From contig SDNX01000009.1 in NCBI GenBank assembly GCA_004524545.1, forward strand, positions 1 through 43,591: a DNA stretch of 43,591 nt, given 5' to 3'. The stretch's first letter is position 1, and each line of letters begins with the position of its first letter. Of the stretch, positions 1 to 8,333 are shown one piece after another. This DNA is from Promethearchaeota archaeon. GTDB taxonomy: Archaea; Asgardarchaeota; Lokiarchaeia; Sigyniarchaeales; Promethearchaeaceae. A program made the translations under genes and the position numbers. The notes beneath the pieces are model-generated. The model was not told the DNA's origin, did no database searches, and worked only from the letters and a program-made list of their open reading frames with translations.

Positions 1-1
1 A

Positions 2-1018
2 ATCCCCGCTGCAATTACCAAAAGATGTTATTTCCAAGGAGAATTCACGGCTGATAGTAAGATTGTTTTAGACGACAGGGTATATAATGAGATCATCCAA
101 ATCCCATTTGATAAACAACGGAAGCAAACTGGATATGAATTAGCCAAGAATGATTACCTTAAGGCTGTTCTCAATGTATTCATCGAGAAAGGATTATTGA
201 AAAACAAGAATCCTGAGTTAGGATTTAGAGGTAGTTTGAGAAACGACGTCCCTCAAAAATCTGGTTTATCAAGTTCTGCAGCCTTATTAGTGGCATTTGC
301 AAAATTGTTAGATGAGATGTTCCAATTGAATTTGGACGAAATTGAAATTGGAACCATTGCTTATCAAGCAGAACATGATCAATTGGGAATTCCATGTGGT
401 CAGATGGACCAATTAGCAGCATCAGTTGGCAATTTATTTCACATGAAATGCCTTGAGCCACCTATAATAAAAAAGATCGACATATCTTTACCAGGGTTAG
501 TAGTGGGAGATACATTAATCCCAAAATCGACAAATAACGTGCATTCAGTACGAGTTAAAGAAATAACGGATGCCATTAATTTCTTAAAAACACAAATAGA
601 TTTTAACATCAATACAACCTCATTTGAAGAAGTGGAGGGGTTTTTGAAGACTAAGAATAAGATATGGCTAAAAAGAGTAAGAGCTACTCTCAATAACAGG
701 GATATTACCCAACAAGCATATAATGAATTACAGAAATCAAATTTAGATTTAGAATATCTGGGTGAGTTGTTAAATGACCATCAAAAATACCTTCGAGATG
801 ATTATGAAGTATCAGTGAAAAAAATTGATGATATGCTATCAGCTGGAATACAAGCAGGTGCTTTGGGGGGTAAACTCACAGGAGCAGGAATGGGAGGTTG
901 CGTCATTATGTTAGCACCTGAAAAACAAAAAGAGGTTGCAACAGCTTTGACAAAAGCTGGGGGAAAAGGATACGTGGTGGATGTTGATAAAGGTGCGTCA
1001 GTAGTATCTTCCTTTTAA
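2..1018 (+). CDS. GHMP kinase (mevalonate kinase/galactokinase-like), 5' truncated
   Basis: The reading frame is open from the left edge, so the true N-terminus, including the first GHMP motif, lies outside the window. GHMP kinases transfer the ATP gamma-phosphate to a small-molecule alcohol such as mevalonate or a sugar. Two family motifs are visible. The glycine/serine-rich ATP-binding loop PQKSGLSSSAAL is encoded around 250-290. The C-terminal glycine motif KLTGAGMGGC is encoded near 870-905 and is closer to mevalonate kinase than to galactokinase. A segment reading GIPCGQMDQLAAS (near 388-425) resembles the galactokinase substrate-side motif instead, so the substrate is not settled. The stop codon overlaps the convergent gene's stop by four bases. 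Family membership is secure; the exact enzyme is not. Confidence 0.85.
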   Translation: MPAAITKRCYFQGEFTADSKIVLDDRVYNEIIQIPFDKQRKQTGYELAKNDYLKAVLNVFIEKGLLKNKNPELGFRGSLRNDVPQKSGLSSSAALLVAFAKLLDEMFQLNLDEIEIGTIAYQAEHDQLGIPCGQMDQLAASVGNLFHMKCLEPPIIKKIDISLPGLVVGDTLIPKSTNNVHSVRVKEITDAINFLKTQIDFNINTTSFEEVEGFLKTKNKIWLKRVRATLNNRDITQQAYNELQKSNLDLEYLGELLNDHQKYLRDDYEVSVKKIDDMLSAGIQAGALGGKLTGAGMGGCVIMLAPEKQKEVATALTKAGGKGYVVDVDKGASVVSSF

Positions 1019-1527
1019 ACTCCTAAATCATCCAATATTACATCTAAAGCGATATTAGAAATAATATCTTTGAATATTACTTTTCCAATCGGAGTTATAA
1101 GCAAATAGGTCTCTTTTTGCAAAGTATGTTCTTGTAGGTAACCCTTTTCTTGGAGAAACGATATTTCTTGCCACTGGGATGTGAAAATTTCTTTCGCTTC
1201 AGGTAGACTTATATCTCGAGAAAATTCTTTTTGAAAACTAAAAATTAACCCCAATATTCCATACATTTGAGGTGTCAAATTTTTATCCATCCCACTGCTT
1301 GCAAGTAGATAATAGGCTTCATCCATAAAGGAAGTTCGTATCAATTCATAACCAATCTCTTCAAATCTAGAATAAACTTCACCAATAATTTCCTGAAATA
1401 AACCCTCATCATTCTCAACAAGAATGAGGAGATCTTTTTCTTTAATTGTTTTTTCTTGAGATTCTAATAAAAGCCTACAAATTCGTTTTATTTTAGATTC
1501 TTGATTTTTATTTGCGTGTTCTGTCAC
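1015..1527 (-). CDS. Tandem winged-helix protein, MAGE/Nse3-like (KITE-type) candidate
   Basis: This is the last gene of the eight-gene minus-strand operon; its GTG start lies 14 bases after the preceding stop. The 170-residue protein has no enzyme motif. By eye it follows the MAGE/Nse3 layout. A first winged helix (about residues 12-70) reads IKRICRLLLESQEKTIKEKD, then a GLFQEIIGEVYSRFEEIGYEL stretch split by FEEI, then a YYLL strand. A second half opens with MYGILGLIFSF, like the 'LLMIILSLIF' helix of MAGE domains, and ends with FLQEKGYLQE and a wing. KITE proteins (ScpB, MukE, Nse1, Nse3) bind kleisin and SMC proteins, and the gene directly upstream encodes an SMC-like C-lobe. A generic archaeal winged-helix regulator remains possible. 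The family call is inference. Confidence 0.5.
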   Translation of the reverse strand: MTEHANKNQESKIKRICRLLLESQEKTIKEKDLLILVENDEGLFQEIIGEVYSRFEEIGYELIRTSFMDEAYYLLASSGMDKNLTPQMYGILGLIFSFQKEFSRDISLPEAKEIFTSQWQEISFLQEKGYLQEHTLQKETYLLITPIGKVIFKDIISNIALDVILDDLGV

Positions 1528-1541
1528 TTTTATAACCTATT

Positions 1542-3149
1542 TTATTTTGAGGTAAGGGTGGTGATAATTATGTCTTTTTGCGTAGTTTCCTCTAAAATGG
1601 GTTTGGAGAGGATAACCACGATTCTATGTTCTGGTTCTTTTGCAAGAAGTCCATTTTTAAGAAAAATACTGGTTTTTTCTATCAAATTTTTGGTCCGTTT
1701 TATCTTAAAATCTGAGTCTAGAAAAACATGCGTCTTAATTCCTGCACTTTTATTCAATACGTACTCAAATGAGCACATTATGAAGAATTTCTCCTCTGGT
1801 AGTAATTTCTCAAACATGATGGATTTTTTACTTTTAAGCAGATGAAATTGAATTCCATACTGAGGGATTGATTTCTCTGATTGTTCGACAAGTGGGAGTT
1901 TGTTAAACAAAATTTTTAAGCCAATTTGCTTAAAAGCTGAATTTAAAGAGCTTTGGATTGATTCTATAATCATTTGAAGTTGATGAAGGGATGCTTCAGA
2001 TAATAATTCTGCTTGCGAGGTCACGATATCAAGTTTCTTCTTAGAAAGATTCCACGACTTGAGAAATTGAGATTTATATGCTTCCGGAGTTGATTCAGAT
2101 GTAGAAATGTACTTAGAAAGTTGAATTTCATTAGATTTTAATTCGGCTTCAATGATCGATGAGAATCTTACGTTTGGAGGAGAAACACCTAAACCAATAG
2201 GTGCATTCTCTTTTGTTTGCGATTTTATTAGATTTTTTCTCTCATCGCGATATTTCTTCAACTGAGAGCTAATTTCCAGATAGGATTTTTGGATTTCAAT
2301 AAACTTTGGGCTCGTTTGAGCATATAATTGTTTTATTTCTTTAAGTTTTAGTTTTAAATTTTTTATTTTGGTTTTATCATGAATGATATCTTCCGAGATA
2401 CCAGCAACATCTTTCTTATACTGCGAAATAGATTTGTTTACGGATTCTAATTTAGCAAAAATACGTTTGTAGTCTTCGCTATCAGATAGTTTTGATTCCG
2501 GTATTTGGGATGCCAATTCTTCTAATTTTTCGGTGTAAAGATCACTTTTTGGTTTTTCAGCATCAATTTGGCGTTTGAGTTTGTTAATTAGGGTTGTTTT
2601 TGAGATATAGGTCTTATTTAGTAGTTTGATTTTATTATCTAAGACATTAAGAGTTTTTTTAAACGAAGTCTCCGTATCTTTCAAGAATTCAAATTGGGGT
2701 TCAATAATTTGTTTTTTTTTTTCTAAGGCAGTAATTTCATTATCCAGTCTCTGAATTCGCTTTATTCCCACATTTGATTTCGATAGAGATTCTAGATAGT
2801 GTGCCCATTGTAGTTCTTGTTTTAAAGTGGTATGTTCGTTGAATAAATTTAGAAATTCAAAGAATTCTTCTAATTCACGAAATTGGTTCAACGCAATGGG
2901 TAAATCTTTCAAATAATCTTCAGTTATAGCAATCGTTTCTGCAATTGTATTGAGTGATTTCACTATTGATGCATTAAAAATTCCATGATTTTCCATGTTG
3001 GTGACGAAATTTTGCATCGTTTTACCGATGATCAGTTGACTGTCAAGAAGATTTTTGTCTTTCCAATCAATCCATTCTATTGAACGGGGAAGATCGGTAA
3101 TATCCTTCTCAGAACTGCCTTGAATGATATATAAAGGGGCAGATGGCAA
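1542..3149 (-). CDS. Coiled-coil protein with a degenerate SMC/Rad50-type ATPase C-lobe
   Basis: The 535-residue protein begins with about 110 helical residues, followed by long heptad-like coiled coil broken near residues 205-215 and 310-330. The last 150 residues resemble the C-terminal lobe of SMC ATPases. A stretch ending YGIQFHLL precedes LLPEEK (about 449-454), where SMC proteins carry LSGGEK. HVFLDSD follows after the SMC-like spacing (about 474-480) in place of the Walker B FYVLDEVD. RIVVILSKP (about 509-517) sits where the H-loop strand is expected. The signature glycines and the Walker B glutamate are missing, and no Walker A is visible at the N-terminus, so ATPase activity is unlikely. 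The only standard start is TTG at 3149, while AAAGGAG lies about 22 bases upstream with an in-frame ATA six bases after it. The operon pairs it with a KITE-like protein. Homology is inferred from motif spacing. Confidence 0.6.
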   Translation of the reverse strand: MPSAPLYIIQGSSEKDITDLPRSIEWIDWKDKNLLDSQLIIGKTMQNFVTNMENHGIFNASIVKSLNTIAETIAITEDYLKDLPIALNQFRELEEFFEFLNLFNEHTTLKQELQWAHYLESLSKSNVGIKRIQRLDNEITALEKKKQIIEPQFEFLKDTETSFKKTLNVLDNKIKLLNKTYISKTTLINKLKRQIDAEKPKSDLYTEKLEELASQIPESKLSDSEDYKRIFAKLESVNKSISQYKKDVAGISEDIIHDKTKIKNLKLKLKEIKQLYAQTSPKFIEIQKSYLEISSQLKKYRDERKNLIKSQTKENAPIGLGVSPPNVRFSSIIEAELKSNEIQLSKYISTSESTPEAYKSQFLKSWNLSKKKLDIVTSQAELLSEASLHQLQMIIESIQSSLNSAFKQIGLKILFNKLPLVEQSEKSIPQYGIQFHLLKSKKSIMFEKLLPEEKFFIMCSFEYVLNKSAGIKTHVFLDSDFKIKRTKNLIEKTSIFLKNGLLAKEPEHRIVVILSKPILEETTQKDIIITTLTSK

Positions 3150-3163
3150 ATCGGATAGTTTTA

Positions 3164-3952
3164 TTATGACCCACTCCTTTTTCTTTTCTTTCCACGTTTC
3201 CTATTAGAATATTCCCCTGTTCTTTTCATTCTTGCTATTTCTCGTTCATCTGCTTCTAAATAAGCCCTATAACCATCAAAATTAGATTTTTCTTCAATTT
3301 CCTTGGATCGAGAGGGAGTAAGATTAGAAGTCGCTTTCTCGTCAGGATATTTCGATTTTAAAAATTCTTCAATAGGTACCCTTGTTTTTTTGTACGCTTC
3401 AATATATTCATTCTTATCGGTATCTGATATATTTACGTGGTTTTTCAAGACAGCCCGAAGTTCTTCTGTAATTCTTTTCTCAATATGAGAATTTTGAAAT
3501 TTACGCAATATACGTGCAGATTCTACAAGTCCAGGATCCGATTGCAATATGTCAAGTAACTCCATCCAAGATTGTTCAGATATTGATTTTAACGGAGCTA
3601 CTCCGAGGAGTGGTTTTGCTTGATTAGATTTTAGAATATTAATACCGGTTGTTTTTAATCCATTTGTTAAATTCTCCCGTGAATCAAGAAGCTTTTTCAT
3701 TACTTCCTGGATTTTTAATCCACCGGTCAAATTGTAGATTATTCTCCAAAAATCGATTAAATTATCGCATGAATGAGTAATTTCGTCCATTTTTTTGTTT
3801 GTGTTTTGAAAATTAGGCCTAATTTCAGAAAAATTAGAATTATCCGAGATCTGGTGATTTTTTTGAGCGATTTTTTCCTGAATAAGTAAAAGTTCCAGCT
3901 TACTCTTGTTCAGAAATTCCAAAATTTCGCGGTAGGATTGAGGTACTGTCAT
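3164..3952 (-). CDS. Helical protein with strongly basic C-terminal tail, unknown function
   Basis: I do not recognise this 262-residue protein. The first 65 residues look like an amphipathic or coiled-coil helix (LNKSKLELLLIQEKIAQK). A helical middle follows, containing a LLGVAPL turn near residue 115. A charged region leads into a final 16 residues dominated by Lys and Arg (NRKRGKKRKRSGS), a likely nucleic-acid contact. It lies 11 bases after the AAA+ ATPase gene and 14 bases before the SMC-like gene, so co-translation is likely. A kleisin-like bridging role between the SMC-like and KITE-like neighbours would fit the gene order, but no kleisin motif is evident. That role is speculation. Confidence 0.75.
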   Translation of the reverse strand: MTVPQSYREILEFLNKSKLELLLIQEKIAQKNHQISDNSNFSEIRPNFQNTNKKMDEITHSCDNLIDFWRIIYNLTGGLKIQEVMKKLLDSRENLTNGLKTTGINILKSNQAKPLLGVAPLKSISEQSWMELLDILQSDPGLVESARILRKFQNSHIEKRITEELRAVLKNHVNISDTDKNEYIEAYKKTRVPIEEFLKSKYPDEKATSNLTPSRSKEIEEKSNFDGYRAYLEADEREIARMKRTGEYSNRKRGKKRKRSGS

Positions 3953-3963
3953 TGTCGGAAACT

Positions 3964-5013
3964 CTATATATCACGAGGTTTCTTTTTAGTTGATGAATTT
4001 GAGATTTTCTTCTCTGTAATTTCCCCCTCTGTCCTAGAGAGAACTGATTGTTGCTCTACGTGTGTACGAGTTCCTCCAACGAATTCCATAGCGTTGATTA
4101 GGTCTTGGTATTCTAACACTCCCCTTTGAATTGCTTTCAGAAGAGAAACCCGTATAGCTCGTTCAATATCTGCCCCAGTATATCCAACTGTAATACTTAA
4201 TAGTCCAGTCTCTTTTTTTAGATTGTTTTCATAATCTAGCAAGGTCAATTTCCGAGATTTTTTCTTCATTTCTTCAAAATTTAGCAACAGTTCTTTTTCT
4301 TCATTTAGCAATCGATGAAAAATAGAACTCTCTACTTCTATGGACGCTTTTTCAAGCCTTCTAAGGAATCGTTCTAAAATTTCTTTTCGAATTGATAAAT
4401 GTGGAAACCCAAACCAAATATGATATGTAAATCTCCTCCAGACTGCGCTATCTAATTGATTTTGATGATTAGTTGCACCAAAAATTGCTAAAGGGATTCC
4501 CTCGTAATCAATTCTATCAATTATCTGAAGAAAAGAGATAACCCCTCTTTTGATTTCTCCAACTTCATGAACATTTGAACGTTCTGAAGCAATAGCATCC
4601 AATTCATCAAAGAAAAGCAAGAAAACTTTATTCTCTTTTGCGATTTCAGCTGCAAGCTCAATTACATTCCTCATATTTTTTAGCGTATCACCCAAGAGGG
4701 GGGAAACTAATTTGTCTGCATCCACTATGCACATAGGGACCTTATATTTTTTTGCGAGAGCCCGGGTTAATGAAGTTTTTCCGGTTCCTGGAGGCCCATA
4801 CAGAAGTACAGTGATCGATGGTGTAATCCTTACTTGTTGGAGCTTCTGTGCATATTCTTGATATTTATCTAAGGATTTAAAGAAATCTTCTAGAATTTCT
4901 TTGTTATTATCAATCCCGATTAAATCGTCTTCTTTATCACGGATATCCTTCGGGAAGTATACAGTTCCATATTTTTGCATCCGTTTTCGAATTTCTGCTT
5001 CTGTAAAGACCAT
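3964..5013 (-). CDS. Classical AAA+ ATPase
   Basis: This 349-residue protein is a single-module AAA+ ATPase that would couple ATP hydrolysis to remodelling of a partner. An N-terminal stretch of about 30 residues leads into LIGIDNNKEIL. Walker A is GPPGTGKT (73-80) and Walker B is FLLFFDELD (131-139). Sensor 1 is the Asn of GATN (about 182), and the paired arginines of VWRRF (193-194) sit at the arginine-finger position. The C-terminal lid contains VGYTGADIERAIR, as in Cdc48, 26S and katanin-type ATPases. All catalytic residues are present. There is no substrate-recruiting domain such as an OB fold, zinc site or transmembrane segment, so specificity probably comes from its operon partners. 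It is the only obvious energy-consuming enzyme of the eight-gene operon. Confidence 0.92.
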   Translation of the reverse strand: MVFTEAEIRKRMQKYGTVYFPKDIRDKEDDLIGIDNNKEILEDFFKSLDKYQEYAQKLQQVRITPSITVLLYGPPGTGKTSLTRALAKKYKVPMCIVDADKLVSPLLGDTLKNMRNVIELAAEIAKENKVFLLFFDELDAIASERSNVHEVGEIKRGVISFLQIIDRIDYEGIPLAIFGATNHQNQLDSAVWRRFTYHIWFGFPHLSIRKEILERFLRRLEKASIEVESSIFHRLLNEEKELLLNFEEMKKKSRKLTLLDYENNLKKETGLLSITVGYTGADIERAIRVSLLKAIQRGVLEYQDLINAMEFVGGTRTHVEQQSVLSRTEGEITEKKISNSSTKKKPRDI

Positions 5014-5023
5014 GATATACTAC

Positions 5024-6268
5024 CTATTCTTCAATAATTGATGTTATATATTTTGATATTTCTACTATGAGTTTTTTCATAGATTGTATCTGGGATCCAA
5101 TTGAGCTGAAGATTTCTTTCCTGTATTGGACTGAATCCCTAATTTTTGTTCTATCTATTCCTAGATATTTGTCAAAACAGATTAGTTTCATCATATATGG
5201 AAGGATTTTTTCTTCCGTTTTCAGGTCTGTAAATATTGTATAGAAAATATTTTCTTCAGATACAAACGTCAGTAAGGAAGCATTATATATTAGTAATGAA
5301 AAGATGGAACTAATCCAATTTATTAGTTCTTTGGAGATAAATCCTCGTTTGTATGAGAGTTTTGCTAAATATATTAACACAAGAGTCTCATTACTTAATT
5401 GAGGTTTAATACGTTCCTTAGAATCGGATATTTTTTCTCGCGAGAAGTAATTATGTGGCTCTCCTACTCGGATAAGATTCATTGTTGGACCAATGAAAAT
5501 ATCATGGATAAGTTGTAATTCCATTCTTTTCAATATTTGCTGGAGATTGATTAGCTCATTATTTGCAACTGAGTCGATAAAGGGTAAAAAAACTTCATCC
5601 TTTAAAACAACAGGTATTTCTATTGTTTCGTCCTTGGGGGATTCCAAGAAATTTGGGTCTAAATTAAATAGGGAAGTTATTTCATTAATAATCTTAAATA
5701 AAAGGGGACTGAGTGCAGGAGACTCGAAACTTTCATCTTTTTCTCGATAAGATGATGTTGGCATAAGAAGATGCCTTTGAGTCTCATAATATTCCACAGA
5801 TTTCTCAATAAGGTGATCATATACCTCTTGTAATGAATTTCGTCTAGGAAAAATTTGTTCTTGGATGTATTGGACAATTAAAAACAGTGGTGTAGATTCG
5901 TAATTGAATTGTTCTGGTGAAGTTATTGTTGATAAAAAATCTAAGAATTCAATGGAATCTTCAAAATCGTCAATAACTATGTCTCGAATCTCTTCTAAAT
6001 CAGTAGTACTTCTTAAATCCTCCACACAATCCCAAATTCGAGTAAATATGTCCCGCCGATACATCGCGCTAAACTCGGAGATTGCTTTTACTTTTCCCAC
6101 AGATCGCTTTTCTTCTTCTGTTAAATACTCCGTAATCTTTGTTTTATCTTCTAAATCTTCCGGAAGAATATCTTGCATAAATCTATTGGATTGTTCAAAC
6201 AAGGGACGCATATTTTGTATATAATTTTGATAGTAGGGATAAATTTCCATCCAAGATTCACGAACCAT
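5024..6268 (-). CDS. Large helical protein of the AAA operon, unknown function
   Basis: This 414-residue protein is not recognised. It is predominantly helical and acidic, with no signal peptide, convincing membrane span or metal motif. Its first residues (MEIYPYYQNYIQNMRPLFEQ) are aromatic-rich. The middle carries helical hydrophobic blocks such as FLPFIDSVANNELINLQQIL. The C-terminus is a long amphipathic helix ending IVEISKYITSIIEE. Its ATG shares one base with the TAA of the upstream gene (TAATG), a strong sign of coupled translation, and it ends 10 bases before the AAA+ gene. A structural or adaptor role in the ATPase complex is inferred from the operon only. Confidence 0.78.
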   Translation of the reverse strand: MVRESWMEIYPYYQNYIQNMRPLFEQSNRFMQDILPEDLEDKTKITEYLTEEEKRSVGKVKAISEFSAMYRRDIFTRIWDCVEDLRSTTDLEEIRDIVIDDFEDSIEFLDFLSTITSPEQFNYESTPLFLIVQYIQEQIFPRRNSLQEVYDHLIEKSVEYYETQRHLLMPTSSYREKDESFESPALSPLLFKIINEITSLFNLDPNFLESPKDETIEIPVVLKDEVFLPFIDSVANNELINLQQILKRMELQLIHDIFIGPTMNLIRVGEPHNYFSREKISDSKERIKPQLSNETLVLIYLAKLSYKRGFISKELINWISSIFSLLIYNASLLTFVSEENIFYTIFTDLKTEEKILPYMMKLICFDKYLGIDRTKIRDSVQYRKEIFSSIGSQIQSMKKLIVEISKYITSIIEE

Positions 6269-7389
6269 TATTCATTCCCTCCCTCAGCGCCTAATATGAT
6301 TTCGCTGAATATATTAGATATTTCGACAAAAATGGGAATTTCTACTCTGCACATGTTACCTAAAACCCATTTATTTACATCTTTTAGAAGGAATTGGGCT
6401 TGTAAATGTAAATTTATTTTCTTATCTGTGAGAAGAATTTTGTCTAACCAATTAATTCCTCCTACTCGATAGGCAACGATCTGAACTAAAGGAGTCATTA
6501 ACTCTCCCAATATGCCTTTGGTTAACCAAGATTTAGGAATAATCGACATGGTTTGGGGATTGAAATGCTCATCGCGGTTTATCGGATTAGTTTCATCAAC
6601 CTCTAATTTTGGCATAAAACTCAGTAACAAAATTAAGGAAAAGATCGCGCATATCCCGTTGATTGCATATTTATCTAAGTTTTTTCGATTGATTGATTGA
6701 GTAGCGAGAAAATAGCTGATAAAAACCATTTTATCGAAATCTTCGGTGATTACTTTTTCCCCATTATCTTGTACTTCAATATATTTACCCTCCAAAATTT
6801 GGGTAATTTCCTCAGGAAATGAATAGAATCGATAATTTTTCGGTTTACCATCCCGTACATCTTGTTCTACATGAAGATTTTCTACTTCTAATCCCAAAAA
6901 GTCTGCAATTTTATCCAATCGTTCTTGAACATATTTCCTTGGTTTATTTGGATCACCAAACATAGCATAAAATTGATGATCGACAATTTTAAAATCTCTA
7001 CGTTTCTTGAATGCTTCCACCAAATTATCTAAAATTCTTCGGTTTGTTCCACCGAATAATGTTTTACCTTGAGAGCTAATGAATCCATCAATTAATTCAC
7101 TTATGATCGAATCTTGTTCTAGGGTACGTGCATTAAGAATTTGATTGAACGCAATTGTGTGATTGGTAGTATTTGGAAATAACTTGGATTGAATGGAATT
7201 ATTGATCATTGTTATCAGTAACTCCCCATTATTTCTAGGGAGAAAATTTCTCAATTGAGTGAATTTTTCAACCAATCGCTCTTTTGCACCGGGAATGTTC
7301 TCCACATCCCGTTCAGCAAGAAATTCAATTGATTGAGTCAATCCATTCTGAAATTTCTCTATTAGCTCACTCCATACAGTTATCGCCAT
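6268..7389 (-). CDS. Conserved-looking protein of the AAA operon, unknown function
   Basis: This 373-residue protein has no recognised domain. The first 120 residues are helical. A middle segment around residues 135-200 alternates short helices with strands (KPRKYVQERLDKIADFLGLE, then YRFYSFPEEITQILEGKYIEV) and could be a winged helix. A hydrophobic stretch GICAIFSLILLLSFMPKL near residues 245-262 is the only candidate membrane helix, but it may simply be a buried helix. The gene begins eight bases after the zinc-ribbon gene ends and shares one base with the next gene's start. It is therefore firmly within the operon, but its role is unknown. Confidence 0.75.
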   Translation of the reverse strand: MAITVWSELIEKFQNGLTQSIEFLAERDVENIPGAKERLVEKFTQLRNFLPRNNGELLITMINNSIQSKLFPNTTNHTIAFNQILNARTLEQDSIISELIDGFISSQGKTLFGGTNRRILDNLVEAFKKRRDFKIVDHQFYAMFGDPNKPRKYVQERLDKIADFLGLEVENLHVEQDVRDGKPKNYRFYSFPEEITQILEGKYIEVQDNGEKVITEDFDKMVFISYFLATQSINRKNLDKYAINGICAIFSLILLLSFMPKLEVDETNPINRDEHFNPQTMSIIPKSWLTKGILGELMTPLVQIVAYRVGGINWLDKILLTDKKINLHLQAQFLLKDVNKWVLGNMCRVEIPIFVEISNIFSEIILGAEGGNE

Positions 7390-7397
7390 CTTTTATT

Positions 7398-8333
7398 TTA
7401 CTCCCAAATTGACTCTATTTTCTTTAATGCTTCGATTAAGGGCTTAATTTTGCTTTTTTCATAAATATTAGGAGATTTTACGCCTTTTCGAGATTCCCAT
7501 GCAAGTGATTTATTCGCATGTTGGTCCACGATTAACTCACTAGTTATATACGGTTGCAAATCCCGAGTCCACCAATAAAATCGTAACCATTTTCTATCAG
7601 AGTTGGATTCTTTGTAAATTACCGATATTGCTTTCCAATCTCCAACATACATTTGAGTTGTGATTCCTACCACGGGTAAATAAAATGCGATAGGAAGGTT
7701 TTTTACAAATCTCAGTGGTAAATTCTCAGAGGGATAATTAAAAAGAGGAATTCCTTTCACGATGACAAAGAGTTCTCCACATACTTGATTTTCGCATTCA
7801 TAGAATTTTTGTTGCTTTTTCAAGGTTTTTCCACACACTGGACATTTCCTATCAGTAAATTTGAAATTTAAAAACTCTTGATCGTCAAGATTTGGATCAG
7901 CGGGTACATCCCCTGCTCCAATCCAATTGAATTCTTCATCAAAATTTTTATCTATGTTTTCTAGTGCTGAGATTGTGTTTCTGAGAACGCTTTTTTCTCG
8001 TATTTTTATCATACCCCAATGAATTCGAGCGACTTCTTTAAACCAAGAAAGCCGAACGTACTTACTTTTTGGGAAGTCTGGGCTATGGCAGATAAGTACT
8101 GCAATCATCATTTTGGGATCTTGGTGGGCGATTACACCTTCGTCACATATCTCGTATTTCTCATTGAGTTTAGTATTTCTCATAAACCAAGCCCCAGATG
8201 TAACAGATAATTCAGCCGGTTTCTCCTCTTTTTTTTTCTTCTCTTGCACTATGGTCTTACATTTTGGACACTCATAGATACTCCCCGGGACGAGTGTACG
8301 GAGTTCAGTCTCACAATTTGGACATTTGGTCAG
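7398..8333 (-). CDS. Protein with two zinc ribbons; probable CTG start
   Basis: The first conventional start is a GTG at 8249, but the frame stays open upstream to a CTG at 8333-8331. The 28 added codons encode a clear zinc ribbon, with CPNC at residues 4-7 and CPKC at 22-25. The CTG overlaps the TGA of the upstream gene (CTGA), and a GAGG sits 10 bases before it, a typical coupled arrangement. No ATG, GTG or TTG occurs in this extension. A second zinc ribbon in the middle of the 311-residue protein (CPVC, then CENQVC) precedes a beta-rich, aromatic C-terminal half (WLRFYWWTRDL). The product is probably a nucleic-acid or protein-binding adaptor of the AAA operon. The function is not recognised. 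Confidence 0.72.
   Translation of the reverse strand: MTKCPNCETELRTLVPGSIYECPKCKTIVQEKKKKEEKPAELSVTSGAWFMRNTKLNEKYEICDEGVIAHQDPKMMIAVLICHSPDFPKSKYVRLSWFKEVARIHWGMIKIREKSVLRNTISALENIDKNFDEEFNWIGAGDVPADPNLDDQEFLNFKFTDRKCPVCGKTLKKQQKFYECENQVCGELFVIVKGIPLFNYPSENLPLRFVKNLPIAFYLPVVGITTQMYVGDWKAISVIYKESNSDRKWLRFYWWTRDLQPYITSELIVDQHANKSLAWESRKGVKSPNIYEKSKIKPLIEALKKIESIWE

Noticed and set aside
1501-1845. Plus-strand frame of 114 codons opposite the SMC-like and winged-helix genes
   Set aside because: It runs antisense through two well-supported operon genes and encodes a low-complexity hydrophobic/basic product.
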